Shown piece after piece: positions 17,399 through 27,123 of a stretch of 64,000 bases of DNA. The stretch comes from Pseudomonas solani (GTDB taxonomy: Bacteria > Pseudomonadota > Gammaproteobacteria > Pseudomonadales > Pseudomonadaceae), in contig NZ_AP023081.1 in assembly GCF_026072635.1 (NCBI RefSeq), positions 1,882,501 to 1,946,500 on the forward strand, in the 5' to 3' direction. The notes below the pieces were generated by a model. It was given only the letters and a program-made list of their open reading frames with translations. It was not told the DNA's origin and did no database searches. A program made the translations under genes and the position numbers. The first letter of the stretch is position 1. Each line of letters opens with the position of its first letter.

Positions 17399-18730
17399 TT
17401 ACAGCAGGGTCAGGGTGTAGCTCACGATCAGGCGGTTTTCGTCCTGGTCGCGGGTGGCGTCGCTGCGCAGGGCAGCGTTACGCCAGGACAGGCCCAGGCC
17501 TTTCAGCGGGCCGTCTTGCAGGGTGTAGTCCAGGCGGAAGTCACGCTCCCACTCGCCCTGATCCTTGCCCTGGGTCTCGATGTTGGTGCCCTTCAGGTAG
17601 GTGGCGACGGCCTTCAGGCCCGGTACACCGGCCTTGGCGAAGTCGTAACCGTACTCGGCCACCCAGGTGCGCTCGCCGGCGCTGAGGAACTTGCCGATCT
17701 GACGGTCGGTGATCAGGTACGCGGTGGCACCGTCACCCTGGTTCAGGAAGGGGAAGGCGCTGTCGCCGGACACCTGCTGGTAGCCCAGGCTGGCGGCATG
17801 GCTGCCCAGGGTGTAGGTGAAGAAGGCGCTCCAGGTCTTGTTGTCGACTTCGTAGCGGTCGGCATCGGTGGTCGCCCAGTTGCCGGAGCTGCGGTAGCCC
17901 TCGAGGCGGCCGGCGGCGCTGGAGTTCTTGCCATCGGAATCGCTGTAGAAGTAGCGCAGGTCGGACTTCAGGGAGCCCGGGCCAACCGGCAGCAGGTGGG
18001 TCAGGCCCAGGAAGTGCTGGTTGTAGAAGTCTTCCAGGTTGCCGTAGTAGTACTGGGCGGTCAGGTCCTTGGTGACCTTGTAGTCGCCACCGGCGTAGTA
18101 GAACTTGTTGCTGAACTGGCCGGTCTGGGCGTTGTTGGCGCCACCGATGGACAGGCCACGGGCGTCGCTGGAGTTACGGCCCTTGGCGTGTTCGAGCTGG
18201 CCACCGACCAGGGTCAGGCCATCGATTTCGTTGGAGGTGACCTGGCCACCTTCGAAGGTCTGCGGCAGCAGGCGACCGTCGTTGAAGGAGACGACCGGCA
18301 GCTTGGGCTGCAGGGTGCCGATGCGGGCTTCGGTCTTGGAGATGCGGACCTTGCCGGTCACGCCGATGCTGCCGAAATCGTCCACGGCACGGCCATCGCC
18401 TTCCGACGGGAATACGGTACCGCCGTAGGAATCGCTACCGGCGTTGTAGTGAGTGCCTTTGCCGGAGTCCAGGCGCACACCCAGCAGGCCCAGTGCGTCA
18501 ACGCCGAAGCCTACGGTGCCTTCGGTGTAGCCGGAGGTGTAGTTGAAGATGAAGCCTTGGCCCCACTCTTCCTGCTTGGACGGGTTGGCAGTGCCTTCGC
18601 GGTTGTCCTGGTTGATGTAGAAGTTACGCAGGCCGAGGGTGGCCTTGCTGTCCTCGACGAAACCGCCTGCGAAAGCCTGTTGGGCCAGGACGCCGGCAGC
18701 GATGGCCAAGGCCAGGGAAGATTTGTTCAT
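17399..18730 (-). CDS. OprD-family outer-membrane porin
   Basis: 443 residues with a Sec signal (1-21, ending AFA) and a mature start GGFVEDSKATLGLRNFYIN typical of OprD/OprE-type porins. It has beta-strand-rich sequence throughout and a C-terminal leucine/aromatic strand. Such 18-strand porins admit small solutes such as amino acids or carboxylates across the outer membrane. It stands alone between lsfA-ssu and the tau genes, and could serve sulfonate entry, but that is inference. CTGGAG precedes the ATG. Confidence 0.9.
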   Translation of the reverse strand: MNKSSLALAIAAGVLAQQAFAGGFVEDSKATLGLRNFYINQDNREGTANPSKQEEWGQGFIFNYTSGYTEGTVGFGVDALGLLGVRLDSGKGTHYNAGSDSYGGTVFPSEGDGRAVDDFGSIGVTGKVRISKTEARIGTLQPKLPVVSFNDGRLLPQTFEGGQVTSNEIDGLTLVGGQLEHAKGRNSSDARGLSIGGANNAQTGQFSNKFYYAGGDYKVTKDLTAQYYYGNLEDFYNQHFLGLTHLLPVGPGSLKSDLRYFYSDSDGKNSSAAGRLEGYRSSGNWATTDADRYEVDNKTWSAFFTYTLGSHAASLGYQQVSGDSAFPFLNQGDGATAYLITDRQIGKFLSAGERTWVAEYGYDFAKAGVPGLKAVATYLKGTNIETQGKDQGEWERDFRLDYTLQDGPLKGLGLSWRNAALRSDATRDQDENRLIVSYTLTLL

Positions 18731-18997
18731 GCTCGTGCTCCAGATGGTGCTTGTTTCTTGGTTGTTTTAAAGGTGAGGCGCGCATCAGCTGCGCTATATA
18801 TAAAAATATACAGCGCGCCATTATGACCAGATGGTCATGGATTTCCAGCGTTATTAAAGCGAAAGCACCCCACCCCGGATGGCTGGCAATCTAGGGCAAG
18901 GTGCCTAAGGCTTAAAAAGAATTTATTGTCACGTTATTGTAACTAAATCGCATAAAAAGCATCACGGACGAGCTTTGAACCCGTTCTCATCTCGCCG

Positions 18998-19072
18998 CAT
19001 AAGCTAATGATTAAAAATTATTGGTCCCGGTGTTTTTAGATCACCTAGCTTCTCGCCACCGGACAACCGGAC
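18998..19072 (+). promoter_or_regulatory. AT-rich motif before the extra ssuA-like gene
   Basis: CATAAGCTAATGATTAAAAA and the following TTATT are almost repeated at 20184 before tauA. The similarity continues through TTTTTAGATCA and CCGGAC about 40-70 bases later. It lies 83-157 bases before the gene. The shared sequence suggests one regulator, plausibly of the CysB family, acts on both. The rest of 18731-18997 shows no gene. Confidence 0.6.
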
Positions 19073-19154
19073 GAACGTCCCGCTTTCTCATGGAAAGCAG
19101 GCTCCCCGTTCCGGCCTCCCGCGATCGTCGGCAGGCGTATCCGAGAGGTTCACC

Positions 19155-20126
19155 ATGGCTCAGGCCACTCCCTTTACCCGTACCGCCCTGCTCGCCCTCG
19201 CCCTGGGCATCGGCCTGCTGGCCGCACTGCCCGTGGACGCCGCCAGCCAGCAGTTGCGCATCGGTTTCCAGAAATCCTCGACCCTGATCACCCTGCTCAA
19301 ATCCCAGGGCAGCCTGGAGCGCGAGCTGGCCAAGCAGGACATCGCCATCAGCTGGCACGAATTCCCCAGCGGGCAACCGCTGCTGGAAGCGCTCAATCTG
19401 GGCAATGTCGACCTCTCGGCCGATGTCGCCGACACGGTGCCGGTGTTCGCCCAGGCGGCGGGCGCGCAACTTACCTATTTCGCGCAGGAAGCGCCATCAC
19501 CTTCCGCCCAAGGGATCCTGGTGCACGCGGACTCGCCACTGAAAAGCCTCGCCGACCTCAAGGGCCGCACCGTGGCGGTGACCAAGGCCGCCGGCAGCCA
19601 CTACCTGCTGATCGCCGCCTTGAACAAGGCCGGGCTGAAGTTCTCCGACATCAAGCCCGCTTACCTCACCCCCGCCGACGGCCGCGCCGCCTTCGAGAAC
19701 CACAAGGTCGATGCCTGGGTCACCTGGGAGCCCTTCCTCAGCAGCGCCCGCCAGCAGCTGCCGACCCGCACCCTCAGCGACGGCGCGCACCTGGCCGACT
19801 ACCAGCGCTACTACCTGACCAGCACCGCATTCGCCAAGGCCAACCCGGCGGTGCTGCAGACGGTGTTCGACGAGCTGGTGAAGGCCGGCGACTGGCTGCG
19901 CGCCAACCCCCGCGAGGCGGCCGAGGTGCTCGGCCCGCAATGGGGCGGGCTGGCGCCGGCGATCGTCGAGCAGGCCAACGCCCACCGCAGCTACCAGGTG
20001 CGCGCCGTGCAACCGGCCAGCCTCGGCGAGCAGCAAAAGATCGCCGACGCCTTCTTCGCCGAAGGCCTGCTGCCGAAGAAGGTCGACGCCCTGGCCCTGC
20101 CCGTCTGGGAGCCCGGCACCCACTGA
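19155..20126 (+). CDS. SsuA-like sulfonate-binding periplasmic protein
   Basis: 323 residues with a signal peptide (about 1-30, ending VDA) and SsuA-type landmarks: LRIGFQKSSTLI, VADTVPVFAQAAGAQL and DAWVTWEPF. It has no adjacent permease or ATPase of its own; the next gene is tauA under a near-identical promoter. It probably widens the range of the Ssu or Tau importer. A CysB-like AT-rich motif precedes it. Confidence 0.88.
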   Translation: MAQATPFTRTALLALALGIGLLAALPVDAASQQLRIGFQKSSTLITLLKSQGSLERELAKQDIAISWHEFPSGQPLLEALNLGNVDLSADVADTVPVFAQAAGAQLTYFAQEAPSPSAQGILVHADSPLKSLADLKGRTVAVTKAAGSHYLLIAALNKAGLKFSDIKPAYLTPADGRAAFENHKVDAWVTWEPFLSSARQQLPTRTLSDGAHLADYQRYYLTSTAFAKANPAVLQTVFDELVKAGDWLRANPREAAEVLGPQWGGLAPAIVEQANAHRSYQVRAVQPASLGEQQKIADAFFAEGLLPKKVDALALPVWEPGTH

Positions 20127-20183
20127 TCGCCCCGAGGGCCCGCGAGCCGGGCCCTCGGTCCCACCGGGCAAGTAGCCAGCACT

Positions 20184-20256
20184 CATAAGCTAATGACTAA
20201 ATATTATTTATTCGGAGTTTTTTAGATCATTTAGATTTGCTTCACCGGACCGCCGG
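20184..20256 (+). promoter_or_regulatory. AT-rich motif before tauA
   Basis: CATAAGCTAATGACTAAATA followed by TTATTTATT, then TTTTTTAGATCATTTAG and two CCGGAC units; this matches 18998-19072 in order and spacing. It is the likely sulfur-starvation promoter of tauABCD. Confidence 0.6.
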
Positions 20257-20334
20257 ACACCTACAGAAAACACCCGATTCCCGTCCCGTGGCCCGGCCTC
20301 CAAACCGGCCCGTCGCCTGTTTAGGAGCACCACC

Positions 20335-21315
20335 ATGATCAGCTCTCTGTTCCCCCGTCGCCTGCTGGCGGCACTGACCCTCGGCGGCCTGGCCATCACC
20401 GCGCAGGCCGCGGACTTCACCGTCGCCTACCAGACCACCGTCGACCCGGCGAAGGTCGCCCAGGCCGATGGCGCCTATGAAAAGGCCAGCCACTCGAAGA
20501 TCGACTGGCGCAAGTTCGACGGTGGCGCCGAAGTCATCACCGCCGTCGCCTCCGGTGACGTGCAGATCGGCTACGTCGGCTCCAGCCCCCTGGCTGCCGC
20601 CGCCACCCGCCAGCTGCCGATCCAGACCTTCCTCATCGCCACCCAGATCGGCGACGCCGAAGCCCTGGTCGCCCGCAACGGCGCCGGCATCAGCAAGCCC
20701 GAAGACCTGATCGGCAAGAAGATCGCCGTGCCCTTCGTCTCCACCGGCCACTACAGCCTGCTGGCCGCGCTCAAGCACTGGAAGATCGACCCCAGCAAGG
20801 TAACCATCCTCAACCTCGCGCCGCCGGCCATCATCGCCGCCTGGCAGCGTGGCGACATCGACGCCACCTACGTATGGGACCCGGCCCTGGGCGTGGCCAA
20901 GTCTTCCGGCAAGGTGCTGATCAGCTCCGGCGAACTGGGCAAGCTGGGCGCACCCACCTTCGACGCCTGGATCGTGCGCAAGGACTTCGCCGAGAAGCAC
21001 CCCGAAGTGGTCAGCGCCTTCGCCAAGGTCACCCTCGACGCCTACGCCGCCTACCGCAAGGACCCGCAAGCCTGGCTGGCCGACAAGGCCAACATCGACA
21101 AGGTCGTGAAGCTCTCCGGTGCCAAGGCCGAAGACATCCCGCTGCTGCTGCAGGGCAACGTCTTCCCGCTGGCCGCCGACCAGGCCACCGCCCTGGGCGC
21201 GCCGACCACCCAGGCCATCACCGAGACCGCCACCTTCCTCAAGGAGCAGGGCAAGGTCGAGGCAGTGCTGCCGGATTACACCCCCTATGTGAGTAGCAAG
21301 TTCGTAACGAATTGA
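20335..21315 (+). CDS. tauA: taurine-binding periplasmic protein
   Basis: 326 residues with a signal peptide (1-25, ending AQA), then ADFTVAYQTTVDPAKVAQ, the opening typical of TauA, and the GYVGSSPLAAAATR and DATYVWDPALG ligand-cleft segments. It delivers taurine to TauBC. TAGGAG is nine bases before the ATG. First gene of tauABCD. Confidence 0.94.
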   Translation: MISSLFPRRLLAALTLGGLAITAQAADFTVAYQTTVDPAKVAQADGAYEKASHSKIDWRKFDGGAEVITAVASGDVQIGYVGSSPLAAAATRQLPIQTFLIATQIGDAEALVARNGAGISKPEDLIGKKIAVPFVSTGHYSLLAALKHWKIDPSKVTILNLAPPAIIAAWQRGDIDATYVWDPALGVAKSSGKVLISSGELGKLGAPTFDAWIVRKDFAEKHPEVVSAFAKVTLDAYAAYRKDPQAWLADKANIDKVVKLSGAKAEDIPLLLQGNVFPLAADQATALGAPTTQAITETATFLKEQGKVEAVLPDYTPYVSSKFVTN

Positions 21316-21373
21316 TGGACTCCAGCCTGCCCGGCGTCACCGGGCAGGCCCATTCAGAAGAGCGTCGAAGAAA

Positions 21374-22152
<779 letters not shown>

Positions 22153-22156
<4 letters not shown>

Positions 22157-22980
22157 GCAGCCTCGACCTGCCCCTGCTGGAAAAAGCAGCGGCGCCCGCA
22201 CCGCGCCCCTGGCGCCTCTCCACCTTCGCCATCAGCAGCCTGACCCTCGCCGGCCTGCTGCTGGTCTGGTGGGCCGTCACCACCGCCGGCCTGGTGGAGC
22301 CGCTGTTCCTGCCCAGCCCCCAGGCGGTGCTGCGCAAGGGCTGGCTGCTGGCCACCCAGGGCTATATGGATTCCAGCCTCTGGGCGCACCTGCTGGCGAG
22401 CCTCGCGCGCATCGGCACCGCCCTGCTGGCCGCCGTGCTCACGGCCATCCCCCTGGGCATCGCCATCGGCCGCAACCGCGTGGCCCGGGGCATCTTCGAC
22501 CCGCTGATCGAGTTCTACCGGCCGATCCCGCCGCTGGCCTACCTGCCGCTGATCGTCATCTGGTGCGGCATCGGCGAGCTGTCCAAGGTGCTGCTGATCT
22601 TCCTCGCGATCTTCGCGCCCATCGCCATCGCCACCGCCACCGGCGTGCGCAACGTCAACCCGGCGCGCCTGCGTGCCGCGCAGTCCCTCGGCGCCACCCA
22701 GGCGCAGCTGATCCGCCACGTGATCCTGCCCAGCGCCCTGCCGGACATCCTCACCGGTGTGCGCATCGGCCTCGGTGTCGGCTGGTCGACCCTGGTCGCC
22801 GCCGAACTGGTGGCCGCCACCCAGGGCCTGGGCTTCATGGTGCAGTCGGCCGCGCAGTTCCTGGTCACCGACGTCGTGGTGCTCGGCATCCTCGTCATCG
22901 CCCTGGTCGCCTTCGCCCTGGAACTCGGCCTGCGGGCCCTGCAGCGCAAGCTCGTGCCCTGGCACGGGCAGAACCACTGA
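22153..22980 (+). CDS. tauC: taurine ABC transporter permease
   Basis: 275 residues, about six transmembrane helices, and the permease-ATPase contact loop near LRAAQSLGATQAQLIRHVILPSALPD. Translationally coupled to tauB and 15 bases before tauD. Confidence 0.94.
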
Positions 22981-22995
22981 TTCGAGACAACCGCC

Positions 22996-23829
22996 ATGAG
23001 CCTGCACATCACCCCCCTCAGCCCCGCCCTCGGCGCCCTTATCGGCGGCGTCGACCTGCGTGAGCCGCTGAGCGTCGAACACCGCGACGGCATCGAAGCC
23101 GCCCTGCTCCAGCACCAGGTGCTGTTCTTCCGCGCCCAGCCCCTGGAACCCACCCAGCAGGCGCGTTTCGCCGCCCAGTTCGGCGACCTGCACATCCACC
23201 CGATCTACCCCAACATCCCCGAGCAGCCGGAAGTGCTGGTGCTCGACACCGCCGTCACCGACGTGCGCGACAACGCCCTCTGGCACACCGACGTCACCTT
23301 CATGGAGACCCCGGCCCTGGGCGCCGTGCTCAGCGCCAAGCTGCTGCCGCCGGTGGGTGGCGACACCCTCTGGGCCAGCAGCAGCGCCGCGTTCGAGGCC
23401 CTCTCCGTGCCCCTGCAACGGATGCTCGAAGGCCTCACCGCCACCCACGACCTGGCCCGCTCCTTCCCCGAGGAACGCTTCAGCCTGACGGCGGACGAAC
23501 GCGAGAAGCTGGAAGCGGCCAAGCGCAAGCACCCGCCGGTCAGCCACCCGGTGGTGCGCACCCACCCGGTCACCGGGCGCAAGGGCCTGTTCGTCAGCGA
23601 AGGCTTCACCACCCGCATCAACGAACTCACCGCCGCCGAGAGCGACGCCCTGCTGCGCTTCCTCTTCGCCCACGCCACCCGCCCGGAATTCACCCTGCGC
23701 TGGCGCTGGCAGGAAAACGACGTGGCCTTCTGGGACAACCGCATCACCCAGCACTTCGCCGTCGACGACTACCGCCCCGCCCGCCGCGTGATGCACCGCG
23801 CCACCATCCTCGGCGACAAGCCGTTCTGA
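22996..23829 (+). CDS. tauD: taurine dioxygenase
   Basis: 277-residue Fe(II)/2-oxoglutarate dioxygenase that converts taurine to sulfite and aminoacetaldehyde. The iron ligands are H97 and D99 (WHTDVTF) and H253 (TQHFA), and the 2-oxoglutarate arginine is R268 (MHRAT). Last gene of tauABCD; a REP pair follows. Confidence 0.95.
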   Translation: MSLHITPLSPALGALIGGVDLREPLSVEHRDGIEAALLQHQVLFFRAQPLEPTQQARFAAQFGDLHIHPIYPNIPEQPEVLVLDTAVTDVRDNALWHTDVTFMETPALGAVLSAKLLPPVGGDTLWASSSAAFEALSVPLQRMLEGLTATHDLARSFPEERFSLTADEREKLEAAKRKHPPVSHPVVRTHPVTGRKGLFVSEGFTTRINELTAAESDALLRFLFAHATRPEFTLRWRWQENDVAFWDNRITQHFAVDDYRPARRVMHRATILGDKPF

Positions 23830-23848
23830 GCGGCTCCTGCCCATTTCT

Positions 23849-23944
23849 GTAGGAGCGAATTCATTCGCGAAGCAGCCTGCAAGGCTGCCCTTGGCAATAC
23901 CGGGGAGCGCTTCGCGCTCCTTTCGCGAATGAATTCGCTCCCAC
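23849..23944. repeat. REP pair after tauD
   Basis: GTAGGAGCGAATTCATTCGC at the left and its complement with CCCAC end at the right, enclosing an inner GGAGCGCTTCGCGCTCC hairpin. Confidence 0.85.
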
Positions 23945-24092
23945 GATTCCCCCCTGCAGGTTTCAGCCACCCGCCACACCATGACCGATCCCTGCACGTT
24001 CACGTCCGTTCCCTGCAACCAATGGCCGCACCCGCTGGTCTAGGCTTTCCCCTGCCGGCAGAATGCGCGCCGGCATACCTCTGGAGAGCCCC

Positions 24093-26138
24093 ATGACGGA
24101 CCGCGTCCCCGACCATCTCGACCTGCCCGAACTGACCCTGCGCGGGCTGGTCCTCGGCGCGCTGATCACCCTGGTGTTCACCGCGTCCAACGTCTACCTC
24201 GGCCTCAAGGTCGGGCTGACCTTCGCCTCGTCGATCCCCGCTGCGGTGATCTCCATGGCGGTGCTGCGTTACTTCAAGGGTTCGAACATCCTCGAAAACA
24301 ACATGGTGCAGACCCAGGCCTCGGCGGCCGGCACCCTGAGCTCGATCATTTTCATCCTCCCCGGCCTGCTGATGATCGGCTACTGGGCGGGCTTCCCCTT
24401 CTGGCAGACGGCGGCCATCTGCGCCATCGGCGGCATCCTCGGCGTGCTCTACACCATCCCCCTGCGCCGGGTGATGGTGGTGCAGAGCGAACTGCCCTAC
24501 CCCGAAGGCGTGGCGGCGGCGGAAATCCTCCGCGTCGGCAGCGACAACGAAGCCGAAACCGACGGCAAGCCGGCCACCCGTGACAAGAACGAGCCCGGCC
24601 TGCGCGACATCCTCGGTGGCGGCCTGGTGGCCGCGGCCTTCAGCCTGTGCAGCAGCGGCTTCAAGGTGCTGAGCGAAGGCATCAGCGTCTGGGCCACCGC
24701 CGGGCAGACGGCCTTCCGCTTCACCACCGGCTTCTCCTTCGCCCTGGTGGGCGCGGGCTACCTGATGGGCATCACCGCCGGCATCGCCATCCTCGTCGGC
24801 GTGCTCATCTGCTGGGGCGTCGCGGTGCCGCTGCTCACGGTCAATGCCACTCCGGCCGCCGGCCAGGCCATCAGCGAGCTGGCCACCCAGCTGTGGAGCT
24901 CCCAGGTGCGCTTCCTCGGCGCCGGCACCATCGGCATCGCCGCGCTCTGGACCCTGGCCACCCTGTTCAAGCCCATGGCCCAGGGTGTGTGGACCTCGCT
25001 GCAGGCCGTGCGCGGCAAGGGCGAGATCAGCACCGAACGCACCGAGCGCGACATGTCGGCACGGGCCATCCTGCTACTGGCGGGCATCCTGCTGCTGGCG
25101 CTGTTCGGCGTGTTCGGCTTCTTCCTCCACGAGGCGGCGCCGGAACTCACCGGCCTCGGCTTCTGGGGCCTGGTTTCCGGCTGCGTGCTGTTCGCCTTCT
25201 TCTTCGGCTTCCTGATCGCCGCCGCCTGCGGCTACATGGCCGGCCTGGTGGGTTCCTCCAGCAGCCCGATCTCCGGCATCGGCATCATCGCGGTGATCCT
25301 CGTCTCGCTGCTGATCCTCGGCATGGGCAGCCTGGAATCCGGCCTGCTGCAACTGGCCGGCGGCAAGGTCGCCATCGCCCTGGCCCTGTTCACCACCGCC
25401 GTGGTGCTGGCCATCGCCGCCATCTCCAACGACAACCTGCAGGACCTGAAGACCGGCTACCTGGTGGGCGCCACGCCCTGGCGCCAGCAGGTGGCGCTGA
25501 TCGTCGGCTGCCTGGCGGGCGCCCTGGTGATCCCGCCGGTGCTCGACCTGCTCTACAACGCCTACGGCTTCGCCGGCGCCCTGCCCCGTGAGGGCATGGA
25601 CCCGCAGCAAGCCCTGGCCGCGCCCCAGGCGACCCTGCTCACGGCCATCGCCAGCGGCATTTTCAAGAACGCGCTGAACTGGAACATGATCCTCATCGGC
25701 GTGGTGCTGGGCGTCGCCCTGATCCTCGTCGACCTGGCCCTGCGCCGCACCAGCAAGGCCAGCCTGCCGGTGCTGGCGGTGGGCCTGGGCATCTACCTGC
25801 CGCCCACCATCGGCATGACCCTGGTGATCGGCGCCGCGCTGGGCTGGCTGATCGACAGCCGCCTGCAGAAGCGCGCCATCGCCGCCGGGCAGGACCCGGA
25901 CGCCTATGCCGAAGTCCCGCGGCGGCGCGGCGTGCTGCTGGCCTCGGGGCTGATCGTCGGCGAGAGCCTGATGGGCATCCTGCTCGCCGGGCTGATCGGC
26001 GGCAGCGGCGAGGACGCCCCGCTGGCCCTGGTGGGCGCGGGCTTCGCAAGCACCGCCGAGTGGCTGGGCCTAGTGGTATTCGTCATCGTCTGCGTAGGCT
26101 TCTGTCGTCATGTGCTGAGGTCGCAACGCAGTTCCTGA
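24093..26138 (+). CDS. OPT-family oligopeptide transporter
   Basis: 681-residue integral membrane protein with about 15 hydrophobic segments; the start LTLRGLVLGALIT and the SNVYLGLKVGLTF segment are typical of the bacterial OPT family. These proton-coupled carriers import oligopeptides or metal-chelate compounds. The ATG at 24093 has GGAGAG eight bases before it; an ATG at 24063 would add ten residues. It lies between sulfur-uptake units, so a glutathione-like peptide is a possible substrate, but nothing in the sequence proves it. A GTTCCCCC/GGGGGAAC hairpin follows at 26170-26191. Confidence 0.9.
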   Translation: MTDRVPDHLDLPELTLRGLVLGALITLVFTASNVYLGLKVGLTFASSIPAAVISMAVLRYFKGSNILENNMVQTQASAAGTLSSIIFILPGLLMIGYWAGFPFWQTAAICAIGGILGVLYTIPLRRVMVVQSELPYPEGVAAAEILRVGSDNEAETDGKPATRDKNEPGLRDILGGGLVAAAFSLCSSGFKVLSEGISVWATAGQTAFRFTTGFSFALVGAGYLMGITAGIAILVGVLICWGVAVPLLTVNATPAAGQAISELATQLWSSQVRFLGAGTIGIAALWTLATLFKPMAQGVWTSLQAVRGKGEISTERTERDMSARAILLLAGILLLALFGVFGFFLHEAAPELTGLGFWGLVSGCVLFAFFFGFLIAAACGYMAGLVGSSSSPISGIGIIAVILVSLLILGMGSLESGLLQLAGGKVAIALALFTTAVVLAIAAISNDNLQDLKTGYLVGATPWRQQVALIVGCLAGALVIPPVLDLLYNAYGFAGALPREGMDPQQALAAPQATLLTAIASGIFKNALNWNMILIGVVLGVALILVDLALRRTSKASLPVLAVGLGIYLPPTIGMTLVIGAALGWLIDSRLQKRAIAAGQDPDAYAEVPRRRGVLLASGLIVGESLMGILLAGLIGGSGEDAPLALVGAGFASTAEWLGLVVFVIVCVGFCRHVLRSQRSS

Positions 26139-26251
26139 AACGCGTGTGAACCCCTTGGCAAACCTGGCCGTTCCCCCTTTTTCGGGGGAACTGTCGCTAT
26201 GCTGGCTGCCTAACTGGAGTGAGAATCAACACAGACAGGGCCCCGTCAGCC

Positions 26252-26656
26252 ATGAGTGCAGCCATCTACATAGTTCCGGAAAAGCCCCTCGCGGGCATCG
26301 ATGACTTCGTCAACGGCAAAGCCGTGGCCAGCGTGGACGAGGTCGAGCTCGACGAGCTGTGCAAACGGCTCAAGGTGAAATCCCTCTGGGCGTTCGTCAG
26401 CCAGGACCCGGGCGACTTCGCCGACCTGCTGGAAGAAAGCGAAGCGCTGGACCTCAGCGACAGCCTGCCCGACGAACAATGGTTCGCCGCCGAAGACGGC
26501 CTCAAGACCGTGCGTGCCCTGCAGGGCCACCTGGTCACCGAGCCGCGCGCGCTGTCCAATTCCACCGACTTCCTCGAAGACCTGCAGGAATACGAGTGGG
26601 TGCTCAACGCCCTCGCCGAGCAGGAAATCCGCTGGCACTTCGAAGTGGATTTCTAA
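26252..26656 (+). CDS. small acidic protein of unknown function
   Basis: 134 residues, strongly acidic, with many Asp/Glu and Leu (VDEVELDELCKRLKVKSLW, EESEALDLSDSLPDEQWF) and no signal peptide or membrane segment. It looks like a complete soluble protein. The ATG at 26252 is preferred to a GTG 33 bases upstream. It stands alone between the OPT gene and the 3' end of the convergent AprA-like operon. I do not recognise a domain. Confidence 0.7.
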   Translation: MSAAIYIVPEKPLAGIDDFVNGKAVASVDEVELDELCKRLKVKSLWAFVSQDPGDFADLLEESEALDLSDSLPDEQWFAAEDGLKTVRALQGHLVTEPRALSNSTDFLEDLQEYEWVLNALAEQEIRWHFEVDF

Positions 26657-26693
26657 GCACCGGTGAATCGCTCCCCTGCCTGCACCGCGAACT

Positions 26694-26786
26694 GTAGGGG
26701 CGACTTCAGTCGCCAAGGACCGCGCAGCGGTCCCATGCCCGACAGGGCAGACCTGCGGCCTGCTGGGCGAATGAATTCGCCCCTAC
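26694..26786. repeat. REP pair, GTAGGGGCGACTTC type
   Basis: GTAGGGGCGACTTCAGTCGC at the left and GGGCGAATGAATTCGCCCC plus TAC at the right. The two arms carry different inner stems (GACT/AGTC and GAAT/ATTC), each self-complementary. It lies between two convergent genes. Confidence 0.85.
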
Positions 26787-26823
26787 ACCGATTCCCGCGC
26801 CTCTCGGCTCCGTAGCCCGGGCT

Positions 26824-27123
26824 TCAGCCCGGGACCGTCGGCGCCTCGGCCAACCCCCGCAGGTATTCCCAGGGATAGATCCCGCGTTCGTGCCCATCGC
26901 TGAACACCAGCTGCACGCCGTAGCCCTGTGGGTGGATGGCGGTGAGGCGCACGGCCTCGTCCACCAGGGCGATGGCGCCACGCAGGCGCGCCGCCTTGCA
27001 CTGCGAGCAGGGGCAGGCGCCGCGCAGGCGGGCGTGGCTGATGGCCTGCTGCTCGCCATCGCGCCATTCCAGGGTCAGGCGCCCTTCGCTGCGGGCGTTG
27101 CGCAGGCCGGCGGGGGCATCCAT
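26824..27123 (-). CDS. DUF971 protein
   Basis: 99 residues forming one DUF971 (gamma-butyrobetaine-hydroxylase-N-like) domain: LTLEWRDGEQQAISHARLRG, the paired cysteines CPCSQC near 38-43, and the typical end GIYPWEYLR. The domain carries Cys pairs thought to bind metal and is often linked to iron-sulfur proteins, including Mrp/ApbC relatives. It is the last gene of the GntR-AprA-like operon and shares one base with the HEAT-repeat gene stop. Its place beside a ferredoxin operon fits an Fe-S or electron-transfer accessory role (inference). Confidence 0.85.
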   Translation of the reverse strand: MDAPAGLRNARSEGRLTLEWRDGEQQAISHARLRGACPCSQCKAARLRGAIALVDEAVRLTAIHPQGYGVQLVFSDGHERGIYPWEYLRGLAEAPTVPG

